Source of the DNA: Clostridiales bacterium UBA1752
GTDB taxonomy: Bacteria; Bacillota; Clostridia; Oscillospirales; CAG-382
Direction: 5' to 3'
Length of the DNA stretch: 13,434 nucleotides
Assembly: GCA_002314835.1 (NCBI GenBank)
Contig: DCHM01000044.1
Span: forward strand, 51,027 to 64,460
This document shows, in pieces, positions 1 to 6,793 of this stretch (its first letter is position 1; each line of letters starts with the position of its first letter). The notes beneath the pieces are model-generated. The model was given only the letters and a program-made list of their open reading frames with translations. It was not told where the DNA came from and did not search any database. The translations under genes and the position numbers were made by a program.

Positions 1-1317
1 GATATTGGCGGTGGCAGAGAGATAATCGTTTATCGCACTGCCGAGCTTGCCATATCCTGCCGAAAGCTCTGACAGCGACGCCGAGATTTGTCCCTGCGCC
101 TCGGTATAAAGCTTTACGCCGTCGCTAAACTCCTTTGCCTTGGCGTCAAGCTCTTTTGCCTGCGAATAAAGCTGCTCCAAAGTCGTGCAGATGCTCTGCA
201 CGGTTTGATAAGCCTCTGTCAGTTCGTCGTAGGCCGCCTGCAATTCCTCGGGGATTTCGTATAGTCCGAGCATGGCGTAGGCGTCGTCGATATACGCTTT
301 TGCGGTATCGACGTACGGCATCGAGCCTTCTATCGTCTGCACTGCCGAGCTAATGGCGGACGAAATTGATTCGGCACCGCCCGTGACTGTATCGTTTGAG
401 AGTGATAATTCCACAGACGCCTTTTGGAGCGCATCGACTGCATTGCCGATTTCGGCGGTGGCATTGCTTAGCTCGTTGTTATTTGCCGTGAGCGTATCGA
501 GTGCCGTATGCAGCTTGCCTGAGCCGTCTGTGAGACGGTCTAACGCATCGCTTAGCGCATCGACGTCGGCTATCTGTGAAATGCTGTCCTTGAGATAAGC
601 ATCAAAATACTCGTTGTCAGCCGCATAGGTCTTGTAATTAAACTCGAGCCCCACGACCGCGCGTCTGAAATCGCGCATTACGTTTATATCGTCGAGCGTA
701 AAGGCGTAAGCGTAGGTTTCGTTGCCGCCGAGCTCTTTTTTGATAAGGTCGTAGTCGTCATCTCCGACGATAGCCCACGTAAAGACGTCAAAGTTTGCCG
801 AAAAACCGACGCTGCTTTGTATCAGCCTTTCGTAGTCGGGCAGGCAACCGTCGCCGCACACAGTGAGCGTTATGCCCTTTGCCGTATAGGTATTGCTTAG
901 TTCAATGCCGTTTTTGGAGGCAAAGAGCTGGTCTATCACTATTTCGCCCTTATTTGCAGGCAGTGCGCCGCGGTGGAGGCTCGCTTTGTCAACGAGCGTG
1001 CGGTTTTTAAATATCCTGAGGGTAACGCCGCCGTCGGTGGTTATATCGTAGCTGTAAAGCTTTTGGATAGTGGCGCCGTATGCGTCCGAAAGCTCCTTGA
1101 TTTTTTCGTCGCTTATCGGTATCATCAGCACAAACTGACCGTCGTCGGCACATTCGAGCCCGTCTTTGTCGCTCCTGCCCGTCATAACGGTGTCGGAAAT
1201 GACGACGAGCGAGGTTATAAGCGTCGTGATAAGTGCGGTCAATATCATCATGCCCAAAAATCTCGCGGCGTTTTGCTTCAGATACCTTATTAGCCGTCTG
1301 AATAGTATCGCACCCAT
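1..1317 (-). CDS. FtsX-like ABC transporter permease with long coiled-coil extracytoplasmic domain (partial)
   Basis: The minus-strand reading frame is open for 439 codons from ATG at 1317 to the window edge, so the C-terminus is missing. A short basic N-terminus (RRLIRYLKQN) is followed by one membrane helix at about residues 20-40, then a large extracytoplasmic region. From about residue 214 this becomes Ala/Leu/Ser/Asp-rich and heptad-like, with predicted coiled coil to residue 439. One N-terminal TM plus a large extracytoplasmic domain fits the MacB/FtsX permease class; the remaining TM helices would lie outside the window. The start codon follows the ATPase stop directly, and a GAGGG motif inside the end of the ATPase gene serves as ribosome binding site, so the two are translationally coupled. 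Such pairs export or respond to peptides, lipids or antibiotics; the substrate cannot be read here. The family is fairly secure, the function open. Confidence 0.75.
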   Translation of the reverse strand, partial: MGAILFRRLIRYLKQNAARFLGMMILTALITTLITSLVVISDTVMTGRSDKDGLECADDGQFVLMIPISDEKIKELSDAYGATIQKLYSYDITTDGGVTLRIFKNRTLVDKASLHRGALPANKGEIVIDQLFASKNGIELSNTYTAKGITLTVCGDGCLPDYERLIQSSVGFSANFDVFTWAIVGDDDYDLIKKELGGNETYAYAFTLDDINVMRDFRRAVVGLEFNYKTYAADNEYFDAYLKDSISQIADVDALSDALDRLTDGSGKLHTALDTLTANNNELSNATAEIGNAVDALQKASVELSLSNDTVTGGAESISSAISSAVQTIEGSMPYVDTAKAYIDDAYAMLGLYEIPEELQAAYDELTEAYQTVQSICTTLEQLYSQAKELDAKAKEFSDGVKLYTEAQGQISASLSELSAGYGKLGSAINDYLSATANI

Positions 1318-2019
1318 TTACAGACCCTCGATTTCGGCGGCAGGAATGCGGTTTGTATTTTGACGTATCTCTTTTATCATGCCGTCCTGCATAACGATGA
1401 CCTTGTGAGCGGTGTTTTGGATAGCGAGATTATGAGTTACCATGAGTATAGTGGTATTGTATTTTTTGTTTATCTCCTCGAGCAGGCAGAGTATCTCTTT
1501 TGCCGTCTTGGAGTCGAGCGCACCCGTGGGCTCGTCGCAGAGCAAGAGACGGGGATTTTTTACTATCGCCCTTGCGATGGCGCACCTTTGCTGTTGACCG
1601 CCTGAAAGGACGTACGGGAACTTGTCTTTATGCTTTGTCAGTCCGAGCAGGTCGATAACCTCGTCTATGTTTATCGGCTCCTTGGTTAGGTATTTGCAGA
1701 GCTCGATGTTCTCCTGCACGGTAAGGTTTGGTATGAGATTGTAGTTTTGAAATATAAAGCCGAGATAGTCGCGGCGATACTTTGAGAGCTTTTTGCGGTC
1801 GAGTGTCGCGACGTCGAGCCCGTCAACCGTTACGCTGCCTTCGTCGATGGTTTCGAGACCTCCGATGCAGTTGAGCATAGTGGATTTGCCGCAGCCGCTC
1901 GAGCCGAGTATGACGCAGATTTCGCCCTTTTCGACGCCGAATGACACGCCCTTTAGGATTAAAGAGACGTTTTCGCCAAAGCCGTATGATTTTTTAAGAT
2001 TACAAACCTGCAGATACAT
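1318..2019 (-). CDS. ABC transporter ATP-binding protein (MacB/LolD/BceA type)
   Basis: This 233-residue protein is a cytoplasmic ATPase that would power the permease encoded directly downstream. Visible motifs are Walker A GSSGCGKST (residues 39-47), Q-loop FQNYN, signature LSGGQQQR (from residue 138), Walker B LLLCDEPTGALD with D162/E163, and H-loop H196 in VTHN. Length and motif spelling match the LolD/MacB/BceA subfamily, which partners with FtsX-like permeases. A GTG at 2028 would add three residues, but it lies inside the GAGGTG Shine-Dalgarno (2031-2026), which sits 6 nt before ATG 2019; the ATG is therefore the better start. Transcription starts from the minus-strand promoter at 2066-2038. 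No two-component system is visible beside it, so a Bce-type resistance role is not supported. Confidence 0.93.
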   Translation of the reverse strand: MYLQVCNLKKSYGFGENVSLILKGVSFGVEKGEICVILGSSGCGKSTMLNCIGGLETIDEGSVTVDGLDVATLDRKKLSKYRRDYLGFIFQNYNLIPNLTVQENIELCKYLTKEPINIDEVIDLLGLTKHKDKFPYVLSGGQQQRCAIARAIVKNPRLLLCDEPTGALDSKTAKEILCLLEEINKKYNTTILMVTHNLAIQNTAHKVIVMQDGMIKEIRQNTNRIPAAEIEGL

Positions 2020-2025
2020 ATTTAT

Positions 2026-2031
2026 CACCTC
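2026..2031 (-). promoter_or_regulatory. Ribosome binding site of the ABC ATPase gene
   Basis: GAGGTG on the minus strand lies 6 nt before ATG 2019. The in-frame GTG at 2028 is part of this motif and cannot be its own start, so this site decides the start. Confidence 0.75.
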
Positions 2032-2037
2032 AATATA

Positions 2038-2066
2038 ATTATAACACGGGCTTTATAATAATACAA
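2038..2066 (-). promoter_or_regulatory. Sigma-A promoter for the ABC transporter operon
   Basis: On the minus strand, -35 TTGTAT (2066-2061) and -10 TATAAT (2043-2038) are separated by exactly 17 bp. The -10 is preceded by TGT, giving an extended -10. The start point would be about 2031, leaving only a very short leader before the gene. Confidence 0.7.
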
Positions 2067-2073
2067 GACTTTG

Positions 2074-2102
2074 TTGACTTGACGGATTATTGATGATATA
2101 CT
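2074..2102 (+). promoter_or_regulatory. Sigma-A promoter for the alpha/beta hydrolase gene
   Basis: TTGACT (2074-2079) and TATACT (2097-2102) are 17 bp apart. TGA directly before the -10 gives an extended -10 element. It lies only 7 bp beyond the divergent minus-strand -35, so the two promoters sit back to back. The transcript would begin near 2109, just before the GAGGTG ribosome binding site. Confidence 0.75.
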
Positions 2103-2110
2103 GCCCAAAA

Positions 2111-2116
2111 GAGGTG
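2111..2116 (+). promoter_or_regulatory. Ribosome binding site of the alpha/beta hydrolase gene
   Basis: GAGGTG lies 6 nt before ATG 2123. The upstream in-frame TTG 2090 and ATG 2093 lie before or within the promoter -10 element and lack such a site, so they are not used. Confidence 0.8.
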
Positions 2117-2122
2117 TTTGAT

Positions 2123-2818
2123 ATGAAGCATTACGATATCGACATTCCGCACGGCGGAGAAATAATAAAAGCGACGTATTACGAAGCGCCAAATAATAAG
2201 TGTATCATAGCCTGCCACGGCTACGGCGGCAGCAGGGGTAGCGCGGCTATAAGGCACCTTGCCGAAGCGATGTACCCTCACGGCTATAGCACGCTCTGCT
2301 TTGACTGGCCCTGCCACGGCGAAAGCACTTCGCCGCGCGAATGTTTTAGCATAATGGCGTGCCTTGAATACCTCGACACCGTTATCGCGTATCTAAAGGC
2401 GCAGGGCAAGGACGAAATATACTGCTTTGCCACGAGCTTCGGCGGCTTTGTCGCGCTCAGATACGCCGTGCTGCACAAGGACGCGTTTATAAAGATAGTC
2501 CTAAGGTGCCCCGCGCTAAAGCTCGCGTGGCTTTTCGGTCGGCCGGACGTGCTCGGCGAGGGCGGCCCCGTCATTACAAAGGAGCTGATAGCCGAGGCGC
2601 AGGATAACGAAACCGAGATATTAGACGACGACCTCGCGTCAAAGCTTTTAATCATTCACGGCACCGCAGACAAGCTCGTGCCTTATGTCGATTCGAGCGA
2701 TTTTGCCGAACTAAACGGCGTGTTGCTCTACGCCGTGCAAAACGCAGACCACCGTTTTAAAAACCCCGATTGCCTCATGCTCGCGATAAAGTATGCGGAA
2801 ACTCATTTTTTGTATTAA
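2123..2818 (+). CDS. Alpha/beta hydrolase (serine hydrolase fold)
   Basis: This 231-residue, probably cytoplasmic hydrolase has a complete alpha/beta-hydrolase set. There is an oxyanion-loop HGYGGSR at residues 32-38 and the conserved FDWPCHGES strand-turn around 60-68. Ser105 lies in a nucleophile elbow reading ATSFGG, Asp183 in HGTADKLVP, and His210 in NADHRF. The elbow has Ala where the usual G-x-S-x-G has its first Gly, a tolerated variant in several esterase/acyl-peptidase families. No signal peptide is visible. The context (alone between divergent promoters, with another promoter just downstream) gives no pathway link. It could be an esterase, thioesterase or S33-type peptidase; the substrate is unknown. 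The start was chosen because ATG 2123 has the GAGGTG site and lies downstream of the promoter. Confidence 0.88.
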   Translation: MKHYDIDIPHGGEIIKATYYEAPNNKCIIACHGYGGSRGSAAIRHLAEAMYPHGYSTLCFDWPCHGESTSPRECFSIMACLEYLDTVIAYLKAQGKDEIYCFATSFGGFVALRYAVLHKDAFIKIVLRCPALKLAWLFGRPDVLGEGGPVITKELIAEAQDNETEILDDDLASKLLIIHGTADKLVPYVDSSDFAELNGVLLYAVQNADHRFKNPDCLMLAIKYAETHFLY

Positions 2819-2825
2819 AAAAATA

Positions 2826-2853
2826 TTGATTTCTTTGATATTTAATGTATAAT
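2826..2853 (+). promoter_or_regulatory. Sigma-A promoter for the threonine aldolase-proBAC operon
   Basis: TTGATT (2826-2831) and perfect TATAAT (2848-2853) are separated by 16 bp. The start point would be about 2860, just before GGAGGTGA (2867-2874), which is 6 nt from ATG 2881. No terminator lies between the hydrolase stop (2818) and this promoter, so some read-through is possible. Confidence 0.65.
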
Positions 2854-2880
2854 AATAGAATAGCGCGGAGGTGACACATT

Positions 2881-3906
2881 ATGCTGAGATTTGAAAACGA
2901 CTACTGTGAAGTCGCGCATCCCGATATTTTAAAAAAACTGACAGAAATAAATTACGAAAAAACCGTGGGCTACGGCTGTGACGGCTATTGCGCCTCTGCC
3001 GCAGACAGGATAAGGGACGCATTCGGTTGCAAGGACGCATACGTCTATTTCCTCACGGGAGGCACGCAGACCAACGCGCTCGTTATCGACGCGATGCTCA
3101 AGCCCTACGAGGGCGTTTTGTGTGCCGAAACGGGACACATCAACTGCCACGAGGCAGGCGCGGTCGAATATACCGGCCACAAGGTGCTGACGCTCCCACA
3201 CGAGCAGGGCAAGATAAACGCAGACGATATAGCCGCGTATTACGACGGATTTTACGCCGACAGCAGCTACGACCACATGGTAGCGCCCGGCATGGTTTAT
3301 ATTTCTCAGCCCACCGAGTACGGCACGCTTTATACAAAGGGCGAGCTTACGGCGATTTCCGAGGTTTGCCGCGCAAAGGGCTTAGTCCTTTACCTCGACG
3401 GCGCGCGCCTCGGCTACGGTCTTACGGCACCCGGCAACGACGTAGCGCCCGAGGATATAGCGCGTCTTTGCGACGTATTTTACGTAGGCGGCACCAAGGT
3501 CGGCGCCATGTACGGTGAAGCCGTCGTATTCAGCGGCATCAAAGCGCCGTCACAGTTTGCCACTCGTGTCAAGCAGCACGGAGCCATGCTCGCCAAGGGC
3601 TGGATTGTAGGCGTGCAGTTTGACGTGCTTTTCAGCGACAACAGATATTTTGATATAGCAAAAAACGCCAACGACCGCGCCGCAGAGCTGCGTAAAATCC
3701 TGCAGAGCAAGGGTTATCGCACGTTTATGGAGACGACTACAAATCAGATTTTCGTGATAATTAATAACGACAAGCTGAGAGAAATATCAAAGTCGGTGGC
3801 TGTTTCGGTATGGGAAAAGCACGGTGACGGCGAGACGGTAGTGCGGTTTTGCACAACGTGGGCGACCACAAAAGAGCAGATAGCCGCACTCGCAAGCTTG
3901 ATTTAA
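2881..3906 (+). CDS. ltaE: Low-specificity L-threonine aldolase (PLP-dependent beta-eliminating lyase family)
   Basis: This 341-residue cytoplasmic PLP enzyme is expected to cleave L-threonine or L-allo-threonine into glycine and acetaldehyde. Visible family features are GGTQTN (60-65, cofactor phosphate loop), His86 in ETGHIN (ring stacking), EAGA following, Asp173 in YLDGAR (pyridine nitrogen) with Arg176, and the Schiff-base Lys206 in YVGGTKVGA. Length fits the family (about 330-350). ATG 2881 follows GGAGGTGA at 6 nt. It is the first gene of an apparent operon with proBAC, 15 nt ahead of proB, so it may be co-expressed with proline synthesis. Related beta-eliminating lyases (phenylserine aldolase, for example) share the fold, so exact substrate preference is inferred. 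Confidence 0.88.
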   Translation: MLRFENDYCEVAHPDILKKLTEINYEKTVGYGCDGYCASAADRIRDAFGCKDAYVYFLTGGTQTNALVIDAMLKPYEGVLCAETGHINCHEAGAVEYTGHKVLTLPHEQGKINADDIAAYYDGFYADSSYDHMVAPGMVYISQPTEYGTLYTKGELTAISEVCRAKGLVLYLDGARLGYGLTAPGNDVAPEDIARLCDVFYVGGTKVGAMYGEAVVFSGIKAPSQFATRVKQHGAMLAKGWIVGVQFDVLFSDNRYFDIAKNANDRAAELRKILQSKGYRTFMETTTNQIFVIINNDKLREISKSVAVSVWEKHGDGETVVRFCTTWATTKEQIAALASLI

Positions 3907-3921
3907 TTTTCGGAGGCGTAT

Positions 3922-4692
3922 ATGCGCATAGTAATAAAAATAGGCACTTCCACACTGACGCATTCGACGGGCAATCTCAATATCCGTAGGGTGGAGGAGC
4001 TTTGCAAGGTTATGGCTGACCTCAAAAACGCAGGTCACGAGATAATATTGGTATCCTCGGGCGCTATCGCCATGGGCGTCGGCAAGCTCGGGCTCGTCCA
4101 AAGGCCGAGCGATATGCCCGGCAAGCAGGCTGCCGCCGCAGTAGGTCAGTGCGAGCTGATGTATTTTTACGACCGTATGTTTTCGGCATACAATCAGACC
4201 GTCGCACAGCTCTTGCTGACTGGCGAGGACTTTAAAAACGACGACAGACATAATAATTTTAGGAACGTAATGGCTCGTCTGCTTTCTATGGGCGTACTGC
4301 CTATAATTAACGAAAACGATACCGTTTCGACAGAGGAAATCGGCGTCGGCGACAACGATTCATTGGGCGCTTACGTCGCCGAAAGCGTTAAGGCCGACCT
4401 GCTCGTTTTGCTCTCCGACTGTGACGGGCTGTTTACCGCAGACCCGAGCATCGACAAGGACGCTCGCCTTATCGAGCGCGTCACCGACATCACCGCCGAA
4501 ATCAAAAACTTTGCAGGCGGCAAGGGGAGTGCTTTCGGCACGGGAGGAATGCAGACCAAGATACACGCCGCCGAGATTTGCTTTGGCTGCGGCTGCGATA
4601 TGGTTATCGCCAACGGTCAAAATCCGCAAATCCTGTACTGCATCGTAGAGGGTCAAAACGTCGGAACGAGGTTTGTTTCACCAAAGATATGA
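3922..4692 (+). CDS. proB: Glutamate 5-kinase, short form without PUA domain
   Basis: This enzyme phosphorylates L-glutamate to gamma-glutamyl phosphate, the first and normally feedback-controlled step of proline synthesis. The 256 residues cover one amino-acid-kinase domain: IKIGTST with Lys6 (nucleotide phosphates), VSSGAIAMG (44-52), NENDTVS (130-136) and GDNDSLGA (143-150) in the glutamate site, the LSDCDGLFTADP strand-loop, and GTGGMQTK with Lys213 (206-213). The C-terminal PUA domain of the ~367-residue E. coli enzyme is absent; PUA-less forms are known in other Firmicutes and in plant P5CS. The CGGAGG ribosome site lies 5 nt before ATG 3922. Its stop overlaps the proA start (ATGA), so the two products are translated in coupled fashion, as expected for enzymes that may pass on a labile intermediate. 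Confidence 0.95.
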   Translation: MRIVIKIGTSTLTHSTGNLNIRRVEELCKVMADLKNAGHEIILVSSGAIAMGVGKLGLVQRPSDMPGKQAAAAVGQCELMYFYDRMFSAYNQTVAQLLLTGEDFKNDDRHNNFRNVMARLLSMGVLPIINENDTVSTEEIGVGDNDSLGAYVAESVKADLLVLLSDCDGLFTADPSIDKDARLIERVTDITAEIKNFAGGKGSAFGTGGMQTKIHAAEICFGCGCDMVIANGQNPQILYCIVEGQNVGTRFVSPKI

Positions 4693-5936
4693 CGACAAAA
4701 GAGATTTTAATTACAGCAAAAGACGTCAGCCGCACGCTCGGTGCGCTGACTACCGCACAAAAAAATAAAGCACTGCTGTTGATGGCGGACGAGCTAATCG
4801 AGCATACCGACGCGATTTTGGAGGCAAACGCCATAGACGTCTCTGCCGCCGAGGGCAGACTTTCTGCCGTCATGATAGACAGGCTAAAGCTCGACGCAAA
4901 GCGCATTATCGCCATGGCTGACGGTATCAGAGAGGTAGCAAAGCTTCCCGACCCGGTAGGTAGGGTTATCAGCAATATCACCCGTCCCAACGGACTGCAA
5001 ATCGCCAAGGTCAGCGTGCCTGTCGGAGTAGTGGCTATCATTTACGAAAGCCGTCCCAACGTCACGTCCGACGCGGCGGCGCTCGCTCTCAAGAGCGGCA
5101 ACGTCTGCATCCTGCGCACGGGCAAGGACGCGTACAACAGTGCACTCGCCATTGTAGGCGCATTAAGGAGCGGACTCTTAAAATCGGGCGTAAATCCCGA
5201 TATGATACAGCTTATAAGCGACACCACCCGTCAGAGCGCAACCGAGCTTATGGAGGCGGTCGGATATATCGACCTGCTCATCCCGAGAGGCGGCGCAGGA
5301 CTTATCAAGGCGTGTGTCGAAACGGCTAAGGTCCCCGTTATACAGACGGGTACGGGTATCTGCCATATTTACGTTCACAAAACCGCCGACCTCGATATGG
5401 CGGTGGATATTATCGACAACGCAAAGACCTCGCGCCCCTCTGTCTGCAACGCCGCAGAGGTATGTATCGTAGATAAAGAAATAGCGCCCGTCTTTTTACC
5501 GAAGCTTTACCAAAGGCTATGCGTCGGCAGGGCAAACAACGTCGAGCTGAGATGCGACGAATGTGCCCGCGCCATACTGCCCGAGGCGACGCTCGCAGGT
5601 CAAAACGACTTTGACACCGAGTTCCTCGATTATATACTCGCGGTCAAGACGGTTAGCGGTGTAGATGAAGCGATAACTCATATTGCGGCACATTCCACGC
5701 ACCACAGCGAGGCTATTATCAGCCGTGACGACGAGGCTATCGCGCACTTTACCTCCGCGGTTGACAGTGCCGCGGTTTACGTCAACGCTTCGACGAGGTT
5801 TACCGACGGCGGTGAATTCGGGCTCGGGTGCGAAATGGGCATTTCGACTCAAAAACTGCACGCAAGAGGTCCTATGGGGCTCTGCGAGCTTAATACTTAT
5901 AAATACGTCATCACCGGCAACGGACAGACGAGATAA
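4689..5936 (+). CDS. proA: Glutamate-5-semialdehyde dehydrogenase (gamma-glutamyl phosphate reductase)
   Basis: ProA reduces gamma-glutamyl phosphate with NADPH to glutamate-5-semialdehyde, which cyclises to pyrroline-5-carboxylate. The 415 residues match the family length (417 in E. coli). Visible features are YESRPNVTSDAAALALKSGN near residue 118, catalytic Cys253 in RPSVCNAAE, and the C-terminal TDGGEFGLGCEMGIST and GPMGL motifs. An upstream in-frame ATG at 4578 would add 37 residues that lie wholly inside proB and resemble no ProA; ATG 4689, overlapping the proB stop as ATGA, gives the conserved N-terminus. No good Shine-Dalgarno lies at the right distance, which fits translation coupled to proB. 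proC follows 9 nt after the stop. Confidence 0.97.
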   Translation: MTTKEILITAKDVSRTLGALTTAQKNKALLLMADELIEHTDAILEANAIDVSAAEGRLSAVMIDRLKLDAKRIIAMADGIREVAKLPDPVGRVISNITRPNGLQIAKVSVPVGVVAIIYESRPNVTSDAAALALKSGNVCILRTGKDAYNSALAIVGALRSGLLKSGVNPDMIQLISDTTRQSATELMEAVGYIDLLIPRGGAGLIKACVETAKVPVIQTGTGICHIYVHKTADLDMAVDIIDNAKTSRPSVCNAAEVCIVDKEIAPVFLPKLYQRLCVGRANNVELRCDECARAILPEATLAGQNDFDTEFLDYILAVKTVSGVDEAITHIAAHSTHHSEAIISRDDEAIAHFTSAVDSAAVYVNASTRFTDGGEFGLGCEMGISTQKLHARGPMGLCELNTYKYVITGNGQTR

Positions 5937-5945
5937 GGAGCGCAA

Positions 5946-6731
5946 ATGGATTATAAATACGGTTTTATAGGCGCAGGCAATATGGGCGGCGCCATCGCTA
6001 CCGCGGCGGCTAAGGTCGCAGGTGGCGACAATATACTCATAGCCGATTCAAACGCCGATTACACCGCTGAGAGGGCAAAGGTACTGGGCGTCAAGGCGTC
6101 TGATGCCGAGACGATAGCCAAGGAATGCAAGCTGATATTTATAGGGGTCAAGCCTTTTTTGGTCGCAGACGTGCTCAAAGAGATATATCCTTTGCTTAAA
6201 AGCCGCAAGGACGACTACGCTATAGTCAGTATGGCGGCAGGCGTGTCGATATCCGACATCAACGAGGTGTCTGACGTGCCGACGGTACGCATTATGCCCA
6301 ATACTCCCGTCGCAGTCGGCGCAGGCATGACCGTTTATGCAAAAAACTCCAAGGTAACCGCAGAGACCGAGCAGTGCTTTAACGCCTTGATGTCTCAGTC
6401 GGGCAGACTGATGGCTATCGACGAGTCAAAAATTGATGCCGCGTGCTCACTGTCGGGCTGCGGTCCCGCATTTGTATATATGTTTATCGAAGCTCTCGCC
6501 GACGCAGGCGTTCAGTGCGGCCTGAGCCGCAAGGACGCTATGCTTTTGGCAGAACAGACGGTAAAAGGTGCGTCAACTCTCGCACTCGACAGCGGCAAGC
6601 ACCCTGGTGAGCTGAAGGACGCGGTTTGCAGTCCCGGGGGACTGACGATAAAGGGCGTTCACGCGCTCGAGAACGGCGGATTCAGAGGCGCGGTAATGGA
6701 TGCCGTGGTCGCGTCGTTCCCTAAGAAATAA
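5946..6731 (+). CDS. proC: Pyrroline-5-carboxylate reductase
   Basis: ProC catalyses the last step of proline synthesis, NAD(P)H-dependent reduction of pyrroline-5-carboxylate to L-proline. The 261-residue protein starts with a Rossmann motif GFIGAGNMGGAI (from residue 6) and contains RIMPNTPVAVGAG. Its signature region has SGCGPAFVY (170-178) and HPGELKDAVCSPGG (from residue 219). Length fits the family (about 260-270). The ribosome site TAAGGAG overlaps the proA stop codon and sits 5 nt before ATG 5946, so it is the last member of the operon. The bidirectional terminator begins 28 nt after its stop. With proB and proA it completes the glutamate route, so the organism can probably make its own proline. 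Confidence 0.97.
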   Translation: MDYKYGFIGAGNMGGAIATAAAKVAGGDNILIADSNADYTAERAKVLGVKASDAETIAKECKLIFIGVKPFLVADVLKEIYPLLKSRKDDYAIVSMAAGVSISDINEVSDVPTVRIMPNTPVAVGAGMTVYAKNSKVTAETEQCFNALMSQSGRLMAIDESKIDAACSLSGCGPAFVYMFIEALADAGVQCGLSRKDAMLLAEQTVKGASTLALDSGKHPGELKDAVCSPGGLTIKGVHALENGGFRGAVMDAVVASFPKK

Positions 6732-6758
6732 ATGAATTGCTACTGCGTAGCATAAATT

Positions 6759-6791
6759 AAAAAAGCTCTTCGTTTTCCGAAGAGCTTTTTT
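6759..6791. terminator. Bidirectional intrinsic terminator between convergent proC and lipoprotein genes
   Basis: Perfect 14-bp inverted repeat: AAAAAAGCTCTTCG (6759-6772), a 5-nt loop, and CGAAGAGCTTTTTT (6778-6791). The terminal A/T runs give a U-tail on either strand, so it ends both operons. The stop codon of the minus-strand gene (6796-6794) lies 2 nt away. Confidence 0.92.
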
Positions 6792-6793
6792 CA

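Noticed and set aside
1..1317. Plus-strand reading frames of 65-106 codons in the left region
   Set aside because: They lie opposite a continuous 439-codon minus-strand frame with clear permease features and have no protein-like character.
2805..2828. T-run/A-run symmetry after the hydrolase stop as a terminator
   Set aside because: Only A-T pairs, no GC stem; not convincing as an intrinsic terminator.
2988..3518. 176-codon plus-strand frame inside the threonine aldolase gene
   Set aside because: It is Arg-rich, typical of an out-of-frame shadow of a GC-rich gene; the aldolase frame carries all family motifs.
4578..4688. N-terminal extension of ProA from ATG 4578
   Set aside because: It lies wholly within proB and is not conserved in type; the ATGA overlap start at 4689 gives the normal length.
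6738..6752. Small inverted repeat TGCTAC-TGC-GTAGCA just before the bidirectional terminator
   Set aside because: The 6-bp stem with 3-nt loop lacks a U-run and is likely chance; the strong terminator next to it explains termination.
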